Counted from the stretch's first letter, positions 51,911 to 61,237 are shown. The stretch is 64,000 nt of DNA from Caulobacter sp. Root655 (GCF_001427665.1 NZ_LMHC01000012.1:412704-476703), one strand, 5' to 3'. Notes: generated by a model from the sequence alone, not told the origin. Program-made: numbers and translations.

Positions 51911-52954
51911 TTACGAAGCCGGACGGGCCATCGACGTCTTGTTGGCGACCACGCTCTTCTGGCCGTCGTGCTGGCCGGGGGGCAGCGGGATCAGGCCGCG
52001 GCCCTGCAGGTAGCCGCCACGACCGGTCGCCGCGTCCGAGGTGAACTCGGCCAGGAACTCGGCCAGGCCCGGCGTCACGCCGATGTTGGCCTTCTTGACG
52101 TAGATGAACAGCGAACGCGACAGCGGGTAGGAGCCGTCGGCGATCGTCTGGGCCGAGGGACGCACGCCGTTGACGGCCGCGCCCTTGATCTTGTCCATGT
52201 TCTCTTCGAGGTAGGACCAGCCGAAGACGCCCAGCGAGCCCGGGGTCTTGGTCAGGGTGCCGACGATGGCGTTGTCGTTCTCGCCGGCGTCGATCCAGCC
52301 GTCGTTACGCAGCGGGTCGACCAGTTGCTTGAACTTCTTCTCGTTGTCCGAGCGCAGGGCGTCGGCGGTCGGGAACTTGCGGGCGCCGGCCTCGATGGCC
52401 AGTTCCACGAAGGCGTCGCGGGTGCCCGAGGTGGGCGGCGGGCCGTAGACGTTGATGCGGTTGCCCGGCAGGCCCGAACCGATCTCGTCCCAGGTCTTGT
52501 AGGGGTTGGCCACGAACTGACCGCCCTTCAGGACTTGCTTGGCCAGGCCCAGGTACAGGTGCTCGGTCTTGAAGTTGTAGTCGGCGCCGTCCTTGTCGGT
52601 GGCCACGACGATGCCGTCGAAGCCGATCTTCACCTGGATGATGTCCTTGACGCCCTTGGCGGCGCAGGCGTCGAACTCGGACTTCTTCATCGGACGCGAA
52701 GCGTTGGCGATGTCGGGGAAGCCTTCGCCGGCGCCCGAGCAGAACAGCTTGATGCCGCCGCCGGTGCCGAGGCTTTCGACCTTCGGAGCCTTCTTGCCGG
52801 TCTTCTTGGCGAAGTTCTCGGCGGTGCGGGTGGCGAACGGGAAGACGGTCGAGGAACCGGCGGCCCAGACGTAGTCACGGGCGGCGTGGGCGGGGGCGGC
52901 GGCGAGGCCCGACAGGGCGACGGCGGCGGCCGCGCAGGAAAGCAGCTTTTTCAT
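51911..52954 (-). CDS. pstS: Phosphate ABC transporter substrate-binding protein
   Basis: A 347-residue periplasmic phosphate binder. Signal peptide MKKLLSCAAAAVALSGLAAAPAHA. Phosphate-contacting residues lie in AAGSSTVFPFA (26-36), SLGTGGGIKLFC (61-72), IANASRPMK, and PPPTSGTRDAFVE (about 167-179), where SGTRD supplies the Ser/Arg/Asp contacts. pstC, pstA and pstB are not in the window. It lies downstream of the porin gene with a strong hairpin between. Confidence 0.95.
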   Translation of the reverse strand: MKKLLSCAAAAVALSGLAAAPAHAARDYVWAAGSSTVFPFATRTAENFAKKTGKKAPKVESLGTGGGIKLFCSGAGEGFPDIANASRPMKKSEFDACAAKGVKDIIQVKIGFDGIVVATDKDGADYNFKTEHLYLGLAKQVLKGGQFVANPYKTWDEIGSGLPGNRINVYGPPPTSGTRDAFVELAIEAGARKFPTADALRSDNEKKFKQLVDPLRNDGWIDAGENDNAIVGTLTKTPGSLGVFGWSYLEENMDKIKGAAVNGVRPSAQTIADGSYPLSRSLFIYVKKANIGVTPGLAEFLAEFTSDAATGRGGYLQGRGLIPLPPGQHDGQKSVVANKTSMARPAS

Positions 52955-52997
52955 GGAGGACTCCTGGAAGTCTCGAGAGCTTTGGAGAATGGCGAAA

Positions 52998-53027
52998 CGG
53001 CCCGGTCGCCGGACGGCGACCGGGCCG
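52998..53027 (-). terminator. Strong hairpin between phosphate porin and pstS
   Basis: CGGCCCGGTCGCC and GGCGACCGGGCCG form perfect 13-base arms with loop GGAC. On the minus strand TTTCGCC follows. It may terminate or attenuate transcription from the porin, or shield mRNA ends. Confidence 0.75.
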
Positions 53028-53033
53028 TGGGTC

Positions 53034-54284
53034 TTAGAAGTCCAGTTGCGCGCGCAGCTGGAATTGCTTGATGTCGAAGTCCTGGTTCACGCCGATGTTG
53101 TCGGCCTTGCCGTCGGTGTAGTTGGCCTGAAAGCGGACATAGGCGGTCGGGTAGTAGTTCGCGCCCAGGGTCCAGCCGGTGTACTCGCCGGCCTGCGACG
53201 TGGTCGGCTTGACGATCAGGGTGTCGTAGGCGTCCTTCAGGTCGGCGAAGTCGTAGCGCACGGCCAGTTCCAGACCACCGAAGCCACCGGCCGTGATCGG
53301 GTTGAGGATCTTCGGACGCTTGAACTCGCCGGCGACCGGATCGTAGTTGCGGGTCTCGCCCGTCGGCCAGAAGCTGACGAAGGCGTAGCCGACCTTGACG
53401 GTCGGATCGCTGCCCGCCGTGCCGGCGCGGGTCACGTCGATGTTCGAATATTCGCCCTGGACCGAGAACGGACCGTGCACCCAGGCGCCTTCGACGGCGA
53501 TGGTGTTGTCGCGGTTGCCGATGCCGCCGGTCGTGTAGAACGTGGCGTTGCTGTAGGCGGTGTTGGTGCGGCCGGTATAGGCGAAGGCGCCTTCGTCGCC
53601 GCGGTTGCGGTAGCGGTACGAAGCCGCGACGTGGACCTTGTCGGTGTCGGTGACGATCGGCGCCCAATGGGCGCGACCGACGATGGTCAGGCGTTCCTTG
53701 GAGTCGGCGCTGGCGACGGCGACGTCGGCGTTGTTGATGCTGCCGCCCTGGACGCCACCGGTGAAGCTGTAGTTGGGGCCCTGGTACTTGCCGACCACGC
53801 CCAGCTGATAGCTGTCGACGCCGAAGTCGCCGTAGGGACCGCGGTCCATGAAGGTGGTGAAGCGGGTCGAGGTCAGGTTCTCGAGGCCGGCGACCTTGAT
53901 GTTGCCGAACAGGATGCTGGTGGCTTCGGTCGGCTTGACCTCGATGACGACGTCATCCCAGGCCCAGGCGCCGCCGTTCACCGCGCCGCCTTCGGCCTTG
54001 TAGGCCACGTAGTTGTTCAGCTTGCCCTCGACGCCGAGGAAGACCTGGCGGCCGCGGACGTTGCGGGTGTCGAAGTCGCCGCCGGGGCCGTCCTTCTTGA
54101 CGTCCTGGAACACGGCGTCGAGCAGGATCCGACCGCGGACCTTGAAGTAGACGTCGTCGTTGCTCCACTGCGGCGCGCCCTTCCAGGCGGTCGTGTTGTC
54201 TTGCGCGTGAGCCGCGACGCCGAGGCCGCAGGCGAGCATGACGCCCAGCGCCGCGCCGCTGACCAGCGAGGTCTTGATCCGCAT
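53034..54284 (-). CDS. Phosphate-selective porin (OprO/OprP family)
   Basis: A 416-residue outer-membrane protein. The signal peptide ends at AAHA (about 27). Family blocks include DDVYFKVRGRILLDAVFQD near the N-terminus, NVRGRQVFLGVEGKLNNYVAYKAE, FGNIKVAGLENLTSTRFTTFMDRG, and the terminal Phe of LRAQLDF. Such porins pass phosphate or polyphosphate. A PHO box lies upstream. It is followed by pstS on the same strand. Confidence 0.9.
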   Translation of the reverse strand: MRIKTSLVSGAALGVMLACGLGVAAHAQDNTTAWKGAPQWSNDDVYFKVRGRILLDAVFQDVKKDGPGGDFDTRNVRGRQVFLGVEGKLNNYVAYKAEGGAVNGGAWAWDDVVIEVKPTEATSILFGNIKVAGLENLTSTRFTTFMDRGPYGDFGVDSYQLGVVGKYQGPNYSFTGGVQGGSINNADVAVASADSKERLTIVGRAHWAPIVTDTDKVHVAASYRYRNRGDEGAFAYTGRTNTAYSNATFYTTGGIGNRDNTIAVEGAWVHGPFSVQGEYSNIDVTRAGTAGSDPTVKVGYAFVSFWPTGETRNYDPVAGEFKRPKILNPITAGGFGGLELAVRYDFADLKDAYDTLIVKPTTSQAGEYTGWTLGANYYPTAYVRFQANYTDGKADNIGVNQDFDIKQFQLRAQLDF

Positions 54285-54378
54285 TTGAGAATTCCCCTTA
54301 GGCTTTGCCCCCTGTCCGTTCGTCCGGATCAGGTAGGAGCGCTTTACGGGGGTCCCGTGACGGTTCCGCCACCCTTTG

Positions 54379-54397
54379 ATGACAGCCGCGTGACAAG
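54379..54397 (-). promoter_or_regulatory. PHO box upstream of the phosphate porin gene
   Basis: On the minus strand this reads CTTGTCACGCGGCTGTCAT: two TGTCA direct repeats 11 bases apart, the PhoB binding pattern. ACCGTCACGG further downstream may be a third, weaker repeat. It is about 95-113 bases before the porin start. Confidence 0.85.
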
Positions 54398-54453
54398 TCT
54401 TTTCAAGGCGTTAAAGCCGAAAAATGTGGCTCCAGCGCCACATCACGTCGCGC

Positions 54454-55281
54454 CTAGAGCAGACGTGTGCGGATGATCTGCGACAGCAGGTCGATCAGCG
54501 AAACGGCCACCACGATGACCAGCACGATGCAGCCGGTCTGGTCGTATTGGAAGCCGTTGATCGAATCGAGCAGCACCTGGCCCACGCCGCCGGCCCCGAT
54601 CAGCCCTAGCACCGTGGCCGAGCGGCTGCTGGATTCGAAACGGTAGAGCGCATAGCTGGTCCACAGCGGCGCGACCTGCGGGATCACCCCCCAGACCACT
54701 TCCTGCAGCTTGCCGGCGCCGGTGGCCCGCACGCCCTCGACCGGGCCCTTGTCGATCGACTCGACGGCTTCGGCGAACAGCTTGGCCAGCACGCCGCCAG
54801 TGTTGAACATCAGGGCCATGACCCCGGCGAAGGGCCCCAGGCCGACGGCGGTGATGAAGATCAGCGCCACCACCAGGTCGGGCAGTGAGCGAATGATGTC
54901 GAGCAGGCGGCGGACCGGCTGCTGGATCCACCACGGGCTGATGTTGCGCGCGCCCAGCAGGCCCAGCGGAATGGCGACGACGATGGCCAGGGCCGTGCCC
55001 CACAGCGCCATCTGGATCGTCTGCCACATCTTGCCGACATACAGCGGCCAGTCGGCGGCCATGAAGGCGGCCGGGTCGATGAACGGCGAGAAGAAGCCGC
55101 GACCGAATTCCCGCATCTTGCCGGCTTCGGTGAACAGCTGCGGGAACTTGTCGATCTCGGCCGGCTTGAAGCTGACCACCAGCAGGGCGATCACCCCGCC
55201 CCACAGCAGGACATCGAAGGCCCGGGCCGAGATCGGCTGGCTGGGCGGCGGCGGGATGGCGTCGCTGGCTGGGGTGCTCAT
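54454..55281 (-). CDS. phnE: Phosphonate-type ABC transporter permease
   Basis: A 275-residue inner-membrane permease. About six hydrophobic segments, with the EAA loop near EGVRATGAGKLQEVVWGVIPQVAPLWTSYALYRFE (about 185-218). It is separated from phnD by a 200-base gap holding a repeat. No C-P lyase genes follow, so the ligand may be phosphate, phosphite or a phosphonate. Confidence 0.93.
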   Translation of the reverse strand: MSTPASDAIPPPPSQPISARAFDVLLWGGVIALLVVSFKPAEIDKFPQLFTEAGKMREFGRGFFSPFIDPAAFMAADWPLYVGKMWQTIQMALWGTALAIVVAIPLGLLGARNISPWWIQQPVRRLLDIIRSLPDLVVALIFITAVGLGPFAGVMALMFNTGGVLAKLFAEAVESIDKGPVEGVRATGAGKLQEVVWGVIPQVAPLWTSYALYRFESSSRSATVLGLIGAGGVGQVLLDSINGFQYDQTGCIVLVIVVAVSLIDLLSQIIRTRLL

Positions 55282-55337
55282 GACGGGCTCTGAAGGTCTG
55301 ATCTAAAGTCGCCCAGGCGGGCGGTAAATTCCAAACC

Positions 55338-55450
55338 GTTGTCATCCCGGAAGCCTCGTAGAGGCTGTCCGGGACCCAGGGGACTGGGCGCATGCAGTGC
55401 GGCTGCCCCTGGGTCCCGGACAAGCGCTCCGCGCTTTCCGGGATGACAAC
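55338..55450. repeat. Dispersed inverted repeat, GTTGTCATCCCGGA family, copy 3
   Basis: GTTGTCATCCCGGAAGCCTC and GCGCTTTCCGGGATGACAAC ends, with GGGACCCAGGGG / CCCCTGGGTCCC inner arms. It lies inside the phnD-phnE gap; a closely similar copy with the same inner part is at 60257-60368. Confidence 0.9.
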
Positions 55451-55479
55451 GGTGATTGGGCTTCAACGGGGTCTGCCCC

Positions 55480-56502
55480 CTAGTTGACCGGCGCGGCGAG
55501 GCCGGCCTTGCCCTCGGCGGCCACGCGCTCGGCCTTGATGCCGGCCAGGACCTTCTCGGCCGCCGCCAGCTTGGCCGGGTCGCCGGCTTCGCGGGCCAGG
55601 CCGACGTTCTCCAGCGCCTCCATCTCGCGCACCACCAGCAGGTGGGTGTCGTCGGCGGGCTTGAAGCCGCCCATGCTGAGGCGCTCGAGATTCTTGCGCT
55701 GCTGGGCCGCGACCGGCGTGTCGCCCTGGCCGTAGGTCAGGAAGAACTGGCGCAGCTTTTCCTTCACGACCGGGTCGAGGTCCTTGCGCCAGACGATCGG
55801 ATCCTCCGGCAGGGTCGGCGATTCCCAGATCACCTTGACCTTGTTGGCCTGGGCGCCGCCCTTGGCGTAGGTGTTCAGGCGCAGGGCCGTGGAGTTGTTG
55901 GTCGCCGCGTCCAGCTTGTGGTTGGCCACCGCGAACAGGTTGGCGTCATGGCTGGCGCTGAGCACGGTCTTGAAGCAGGTCTCGGGCTTCTTGCTGGCCG
56001 GGATGAACAGATAGGTCATCGGGGCCAGGGTGCCCGAGGTCGACTTCTTGTCGCCGATGCCGAAGTTCAGGGTCTTGTCGCACTTCAGCAACCCTTCAAC
56101 GGTGAGATTGCTGTCGACCGGCACGATGACCACCGACTTGTAGCCGTCGGTGCCCGACGGGTCGAAGGTGCGGGCGAAGACCTCGCCGCCCGAGCGGCGC
56201 ACGGCCTCCAGGCCCGACTGGTTGGAGAACCAGCCGACGTCGGTCTGCTTGGCGCCCATGGCGACGATCAGCGACGAATAGTTGGACGAAAAGAACGGCT
56301 TCACCTTCATGCCGGTCGACGCCTCCATGTCGGCCAGGATGGGCTTCCAGTAGCTCTCCATGTTCTGGGCCGACTCGGTGGACAGGATCGAGAAGACGAT
56401 CGTGTCCTTGGCGACGGGCGTCACGACCTTCTTCTCGCCGCAGCCGGCGAGCGTCAGGGCGGCGACGAGGCCCAGGCCAGTGATGAGGGTGCGGCGGATC
56501 AT
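55480..56502 (-). CDS. phnD: Phosphate/phosphite/phosphonate binding lipoprotein
   Basis: A 340-residue binding protein. Signal peptide with lipobox LAGC (C21). PhnD-like pattern: STESAQNMESYWKPILADME, FFSSNYSSLIVAMGAKQTDVGWFSNQSGLEAV, and YKSVVIVPVDSNLTVEGL. The start overlaps phnC by four bases. Periplasmic ligand delivery to PhnE. Confidence 0.93.
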   Translation of the reverse strand: MIRRTLITGLGLVAALTLAGCGEKKVVTPVAKDTIVFSILSTESAQNMESYWKPILADMEASTGMKVKPFFSSNYSSLIVAMGAKQTDVGWFSNQSGLEAVRRSGGEVFARTFDPSGTDGYKSVVIVPVDSNLTVEGLLKCDKTLNFGIGDKKSTSGTLAPMTYLFIPASKKPETCFKTVLSASHDANLFAVANHKLDAATNNSTALRLNTYAKGGAQANKVKVIWESPTLPEDPIVWRKDLDPVVKEKLRQFFLTYGQGDTPVAAQQRKNLERLSMGGFKPADDTHLLVVREMEALENVGLAREAGDPAKLAAAEKVLAGIKAERVAAEGKAGLAAPVN

Positions 56503-57311
56503 TGCGGAGCTCCTTCCCAGAATACGTCCTCGAATTCCGGGCCGTAGATGTCGATGAGTTGGTCACGGTCCAGGCCGCTGGTCGGGCCGTCATAGACCTT
56601 CTTGCCGGCCTTCAGGGCCACCACCCGGTCGCAGTAGCGCAGGGCGTAGTCGACCTGGTGCAGGGTGACGACGACGGTCAGGCCGTCGGACTTGTTCAGA
56701 TCACGGAGGATCTCCATGACCTTGCGCGCCGAAACCGGATCGAGCGAGGCGACCGGCTCGTCGGCGAGGATGATCTTGGCCTTCTGGACCAGGGCCCGGG
56801 CGATGGCCCCGCGCTGCTGCTGGCCGCCCGACAGGGTGTTGGCCCGCTGGGCCGCGTAGTCGGCGACCCCGACCCGATGCAGGGCGGCCATGGTCGCGTT
56901 CCGGGTCTCGGCCGGCCAGGCGCCCAGCAGGCCGCGCACCGTGCCGATCCGCCCAAGCGAACCGAGGGCGACGTTGGTGAACAGGCTCAGCCGGCCGACC
57001 AGGTTGAACTGCTGGGCGATGAAGCCGATGCGGACGCGCGCCTTGCGCACATGGTCGCTGACCTTGCCCTTGGCCTGAACCGGACCGCCGAACGCGGTGA
57101 TGACGCCCTGGCCTTCCTTGCCCTCCGGGGGGGCATCGACCGTCTGCAGGCCGTCGATCGAGCGCAGGAGGGTGGATTTGCCCGAGCCCGACGGGCCGAT
57201 GAGCGCGATCATCTCGCCGCGACCGACGTCGAGCGAAACGGCGTCCAGCGCCCGGCGCGACCCGAAGGTCTTGGAGGCGGCGCGGATCGAGAGAACGGGG
57301 TCCGACATCAT
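56499..57311 (-). CDS. phnC: Phosphonate-type ABC transporter ATP-binding protein
   Basis: A 270-residue ATPase. Walker A GPSGSGKST (about 39-47), Q-loop IAQQFNLV, signature LSGGQQQRGAIARAL, Walker B IILADEPVASLDP, H-loop TLHQVDYA. Overlaps phnD by four bases. It is the first gene of the minus-strand phnC-phnD-phnE series. Confidence 0.95.
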   Translation of the reverse strand: MMSDPVLSIRAASKTFGSRRALDAVSLDVGRGEMIALIGPSGSGKSTLLRSIDGLQTVDAPPEGKEGQGVITAFGGPVQAKGKVSDHVRKARVRIGFIAQQFNLVGRLSLFTNVALGSLGRIGTVRGLLGAWPAETRNATMAALHRVGVADYAAQRANTLSGGQQQRGAIARALVQKAKIILADEPVASLDPVSARKVMEILRDLNKSDGLTVVVTLHQVDYALRYCDRVVALKAGKKVYDGPTSGLDRDQLIDIYGPEFEDVFWEGAPQ

Positions 57312-57567
57312 GGTCGGGGCGAATCCTTACCGTGGTTTCTGGCGCAGTTAAATCCGTTCGTCGGTTTGAGGCACGGACGCAATGGATTTGTGACAGGCCG
57401 GGGAGCAATTCACCGGCCGGGCGAACGGCCACGAACGGAACCTCGCGTCCAAAAGACTCTTTACATCGGGGAACGATGACCCTATTTCGCTCGCTCCGGC
57501 GGACCCGAAGTCCTCATAAGCGCTGCTAACGCCGGCTGGGTTTAACTTCTGCAGGGGTCTACGTGAA

Positions 57568-58827
57568 TTGCACACGTACCATGAACCCCTGGACCTGGTC
57601 CGTGAGCGGTCACCGGAACGTCCTGTCGCACTCGTGCGACCGGACGCGGTGTCGGTAGCGGCGCGCTGGTTCCAGGCTGAATTCAAAGGCGACGTCTTTT
57701 ACGCGGTGAAGGCCAATCCTTCGCCGTGGGTGATCCGCGAGCTCGTGGACGCCGGGGTCCGGTCGTTCGACGTCGCCTCGCTCAACGAGATCGAGCTGGT
57801 GGGCGAACACGCGCCCGGCTCGCGCATGGCCTTCATGCACCCGGTGAAAAGCCGCGTGGCGATCTCGGCCGCCTATTTCGATCACGGCGTGCGGACGTTC
57901 TCGTTCGACACCCACGAAGAGCTGGCCAAGATCCTCGACGCCACCGGCAACGCCAAAGACCTCAACCTGATCGTCCGCATGGGCGTCCAGGCCGAGGGCG
58001 CGGCCTATTCGCTGTCGGGCAAGTTCGGCGTCGAGTCGCACAACGCCCCGGCCCTGCTGCTGGCGGCCCGCCGCTCGACCCAGGACCTGATGGGCGTCAG
58101 CTTCCACGTCGGCAGCCAGTGCATGCGCCCCACCGCCTACCAGGCGGCGATGGCCCAGGCCTCGCGCGCCCTGGTGCGGGCCGGCGTGCTGGCCGATGTC
58201 GTCGACGTCGGCGGCGGTTTCCCGTCGGTCTATCCGGGCATGGTGCCGCCCGACATGTCGGAATACCTGGCCGCCATCGACCGCGGCTTCAACGACATGA
58301 TGGTCCACGAGTCGACCCAGCTGTGGTGCGAACCCGGCCGGGCCCTGGTGGCCGAGGCCTCGTCCCTGCTGGTCAAGGTCGAGCTGAAGAAGGGCGACGC
58401 GCTGTATCTGAACGACGGGTCCTACGGCTCGCTGTTCGACGCGGCGCACATGAAATGGCCCTTCCCGGTCAAGCTGCTGCGCAAGAACGGCGAGATCGTC
58501 GAAGAGAGCCAGAGGCCCTTCCGCTTCTACGGCCCCACCTGCGACAGCGTCGACCACATGCCCGGCCCGTTCTACCTGCCGGAAAGCGTTGACGAGGGCG
58601 ACTACATCGAGATCGGCATGCTGGGCGCCTATGGCGTGGCGATGTCGACCCGCTTCAACGGCTTTGGCGAGACCGACACCGCGCGGGTTTCGGATGCGCC
58701 GATGGCCTCGATGTACGGCCTGGCCAAGCGCTCGATCCCCACGCCCCGGCCCGAGGCCGAGGAACGCAAGATCGTCCGCTTCTCGCGCCCCAAGGGCGCG
58801 GCGGGCAAGAAGCGGCGCCGTCGCTAG
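57568..58827 (+). CDS. Ornithine/lysine decarboxylase (PLP fold III, eukaryotic type)
   Basis: A 419-residue PLP-dependent decarboxylase with an alanine-racemase-like fold. K48 in VFYAVKANP is the PLP lysine; HVGSQ (about 180-184), GGGFP (about 217), EPGR (about 252-255), GPTCDSVDH (Cys near 325) and GAYG complete the ODC pattern. It produces putrescine or cadaverine. Start TTG at 57568 with AGGGG 11-15 bases upstream; no better start is visible. The last 30 residues are basic. Next to a deoxyhypusine-synthase-like gene. Confidence 0.9.
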   Translation: MHTYHEPLDLVRERSPERPVALVRPDAVSVAARWFQAEFKGDVFYAVKANPSPWVIRELVDAGVRSFDVASLNEIELVGEHAPGSRMAFMHPVKSRVAISAAYFDHGVRTFSFDTHEELAKILDATGNAKDLNLIVRMGVQAEGAAYSLSGKFGVESHNAPALLLAARRSTQDLMGVSFHVGSQCMRPTAYQAAMAQASRALVRAGVLADVVDVGGGFPSVYPGMVPPDMSEYLAAIDRGFNDMMVHESTQLWCEPGRALVAEASSLLVKVELKKGDALYLNDGSYGSLFDAAHMKWPFPVKLLRKNGEIVEESQRPFRFYGPTCDSVDHMPGPFYLPESVDEGDYIEIGMLGAYGVAMSTRFNGFGETDTARVSDAPMASMYGLAKRSIPTPRPEAEERKIVRFSRPKGAAGKKRRRR

Positions 58828-58868
58828 AGGGCTTACGGGTCAAATTGGCTCAAGCCCTAAAGCCCTCC

Positions 58869-58970
58869 GCTCATCCCGGCGAAAGCCGGGACCCAAGCGG
58901 TGCGGGCCGGGTGGTCAGAGCGAAACCGCCAAGCTCGGCTTGGGTCCCGGCTTTCGCCGGGATGAGCGGA
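58869..58970. repeat. Dispersed inverted repeat, CTCATCCCGGCGAAAGCCGGG family, copy 2
   Basis: CTCATCCCGGCGAAAGCCGG and CCGGCTTTCGCCGGGATGAG arms with ACCCAAGC / GCTTGGGT inside, as at 15240-15342. It lies between the decarboxylase and the deoxyhypusine-synthase-like gene. Confidence 0.9.
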
Positions 58971-59185
58971 ATTGGGGGGCGGTCCTGAGAGGGCTCCAAA
59001 AGCTTTGCTTGCCCGACGCGAAATCGTCACTAAGCGCTGTCGGAAATCTGAGTTAAACCGCGCGCCGCACCCATCGCTTGAGCGTTTGGATACGAACCGC
59101 ATTCCCTATCGCCCCCACCGGTCGCTCCGTCCCGGTGGACGGTCACTTTCAACGACGGGCGTCCAAAGTCAGGGAAACCGAAGCG

Positions 59186-60235
59186 ATGAACGCTCCCGTT
59201 CCGAATACCAAGGCGCAGCTGCTGCAAAACGTCGTCGAGCACATCGACATCACGTCGTTCGACGCCCGTCCGATCATCGACGCCATGCGCAAGATGAGCT
59301 TCTCGAGCCGCGACACCGCCCGCGCCGCCGACATCTTCAACATGGCGCTGGAGGACAAGTCCTGCTCGCCGTGGCTGATCCTGGCCGGCTCCACCTCGGC
59401 CGGCGGCTGCATGCACGTCTACCGCGACATGGTGAAGAACGGCATGATCGACGCCGTGGTCGCCACCGGCGCCTCGATCGTCGACATGGATTTCTTCGAG
59501 GCCCTGGGCTTCAAGCACTACCAGGCCGCCGGCCCGGTCGACGACAACGTGCTGCGCGAAAACTACATCGACCGCATCTACGACACCTATATCGACGAGG
59601 AAGAGCTCCAGAACTGCGACCATACGATCCTGGAGATCTGCAACCGCCTGGAGCCGCGCGCCTATTCCTCGCGCGAGTTCATCTGGGAAATGGGCAAGTG
59701 GCTGAGCGAAGGCAACGCCAAGAAGCCCGGCTCGCTGATCCAGACCGCCTATGAAGAGGGCGTGCCGATCTTCTGCCCGGCCTTCGTCGACAGCTCGGCC
59801 GGCTTTGGCCTGGTCAAGCACCAGAAGGAACGCATCGCCGCCAAGCAGCCCTACCTGATGATCGACGCGGTGGCGGACTTCCGCGAACTGACCGACATCA
59901 AGATCGCGGCCGGCACCACCGGCCTGTTCATGGTCGGTGGCGGCGTGCCCAAGAACTTCGCCCAGGACACCGTGGTCTGCGCCGAGATCCTCGGCGTCGA
60001 GGCCGACATGCACAAGTACGCCATCCAGATCACCGTGGCCGACGTGCGCGACGGCGCCTGCTCGTCCTCGACGCTGAAGGAAGCCGCCAGCTGGGGCAAG
60101 GTCAACACCACCCACGAGCAGATGGTGTTCGCCGAAGCCACCACCGTGGTGCCGCTGATCGCCTCGGACGCCTATCACCGCGAAGCCTGGAAGGGCCGCG
60201 AAAAGCCCCGGTGGCAGAAGCTGTTCGCGAAGTAG
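59186..60235 (+). CDS. Deoxyhypusine-synthase-like enzyme (probable homospermidine synthase)
   Basis: A 349-residue NAD-dependent enzyme of the deoxyhypusine synthase family. The catalytic lysine is K256 in GGGVPKNFAQDT. NAD-binding blocks include LAGSTSAGGCMHVYRDM, VATGASIVDMD, and CPAFVDSSAGFG; the C-terminus has EAASWGKVNTTHEQMVFAEATTVVPLIASDAY. Bacteria have no eIF5A, so a homospermidine synthase or related aminobutyl transfer is inferred. The next-door ornithine decarboxylase would supply putrescine. ATG at 59186 chosen for homology; the frame is open back to 59078. Confidence 0.88.
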   Translation: MNAPVPNTKAQLLQNVVEHIDITSFDARPIIDAMRKMSFSSRDTARAADIFNMALEDKSCSPWLILAGSTSAGGCMHVYRDMVKNGMIDAVVATGASIVDMDFFEALGFKHYQAAGPVDDNVLRENYIDRIYDTYIDEEELQNCDHTILEICNRLEPRAYSSREFIWEMGKWLSEGNAKKPGSLIQTAYEEGVPIFCPAFVDSSAGFGLVKHQKERIAAKQPYLMIDAVADFRELTDIKIAAGTTGLFMVGGGVPKNFAQDTVVCAEILGVEADMHKYAIQITVADVRDGACSSSTLKEAASWGKVNTTHEQMVFAEATTVVPLIASDAYHREAWKGREKPRWQKLFAK

Positions 60236-60256
60236 GCGCTTCTCCACGCCATCATC

Positions 60257-60368
60257 GTTGTCATCCCGGAAGCCTCGCAGAGGCTGTCCGGGACCCAGGG
60301 GACTGGGAGAAGGCGGTGCGGCTCGCCTGGGTCCCGGACAAGCGCTGCGCGCTTTCCGGGATGACAAC
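60257..60368. repeat. Dispersed inverted repeat, GTTGTCATCCCGGA family, copy 4
   Basis: GTTGTCATCCCGGAAGCCTC and GCGCTTTCCGGGATGACAAC ends, GGGACCCAGGGG and TGGGTCCC inner arms. Nearly the same as the copy at 55338-55450. Confidence 0.9.
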
Positions 60369-60463
60369 GGTGGGTGGATTTCGATTGAGTCCGGGCTCGG
60401 GTTGTCTTGCTACGAGCTCACTGAAAATGCAGGGTCCCCGGAAGTGATTTCGGGGACCTTTTC

Positions 60464-61237
60464 ATGCGCGCCTGGCTGACCTGCGGAGCGGCGATCCTGG
60501 CGCTGGCCGGCTGCGCCAGCCTGGGCGGATCGCAAGCCGGACGCTACCTCGCCCAAGGCGCCTACGACGCGCGCAAGGTCGTGCCGCCGCCGCCCGCGCC
60601 AGGATCGGCCGCCGCCGAACAGGACCGCCAGACCTTCCTGGCGACCCGCCGGTTCAAGGACAGCCCGCGCTGGTCGCTGGCCAAGGCCGACGCCCGCGAG
60701 GCGAAGATCCTCGAAGGCTTCAGCTGCGTCCTGGGCGTCACGCCGACCCGCGAAACGACGCCCAGACTGGCGGCGATGCTGCGGCGCGTCAGCCACGACG
60801 TCCGCCCGGCCATCGCGGGGCCCAAGCGGCTCTACGACCGCAAGCGGCCCTACCAGGTCGACCGCGGACCGATCTGCGTCAAGAGCGGCATGATCACCGC
60901 CCTGACGCCGGACTATCCGTCGGGCCATTCGACCTGGGGCTGGACCGTGGGCCTGATCCTGGCCAAGGCCCAGCCGCAACGGGCGGACGCCATCCTGTCG
61001 CGAGCCCGGGCCTATGGCGAAAGCCGCGTGGTCTGCGGCGTCCACAACGCCAGCTCGGTGGCCGCCGGCCAGCTCAACGCCGTCGGCCTGGTCGAGGCGC
61101 TACAGGCCTCGCCGACGTTCGAGGCCGACCTGGCGGCCGTCAGCGCCGAACTCGACGCCGCCCGGGCCGCCGGCCCCACCCCCGACAAGACGCGATGCGA
61201 CGCCGAGACGGCCCTGCTCGCCCAGCCGCTGTCCTGA
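60464..61237 (+). CDS. PAP2-family acid phosphatase (PhoN-like), lipoprotein
   Basis: A 257-residue phosphatase; lipobox LAGC with C17. The three PAP2 motifs are KRLYDRKRP (K121-R128-P129), PSGHS (152-156), and SR-x(5)-H (S187-R188, H194). The Asp normally four residues after the last His is S198. It is followed by a paralogue; the ATTTCGGGGACC...TTTTCATGCGCGCC stretch around both starts is duplicated. Its place close to polyamine and phosphate genes does not specify its substrate. Confidence 0.85.
   Translation: MRAWLTCGAAILALAGCASLGGSQAGRYLAQGAYDARKVVPPPPAPGSAAAEQDRQTFLATRRFKDSPRWSLAKADAREAKILEGFSCVLGVTPTRETTPRLAAMLRRVSHDVRPAIAGPKRLYDRKRPYQVDRGPICVKSGMITALTPDYPSGHSTWGWTVGLILAKAQPQRADAILSRARAYGESRVVCGVHNASSVAAGQLNAVGLVEALQASPTFEADLAAVSAELDAARAAGPTPDKTRCDAETALLAQPLS

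Noticed and set aside
57312..57567. PHO box before phnC
   Set aside because: CTGTCAC occurs once (57388-57394 in reverse) but no second TGTCA is found 11 bases away.
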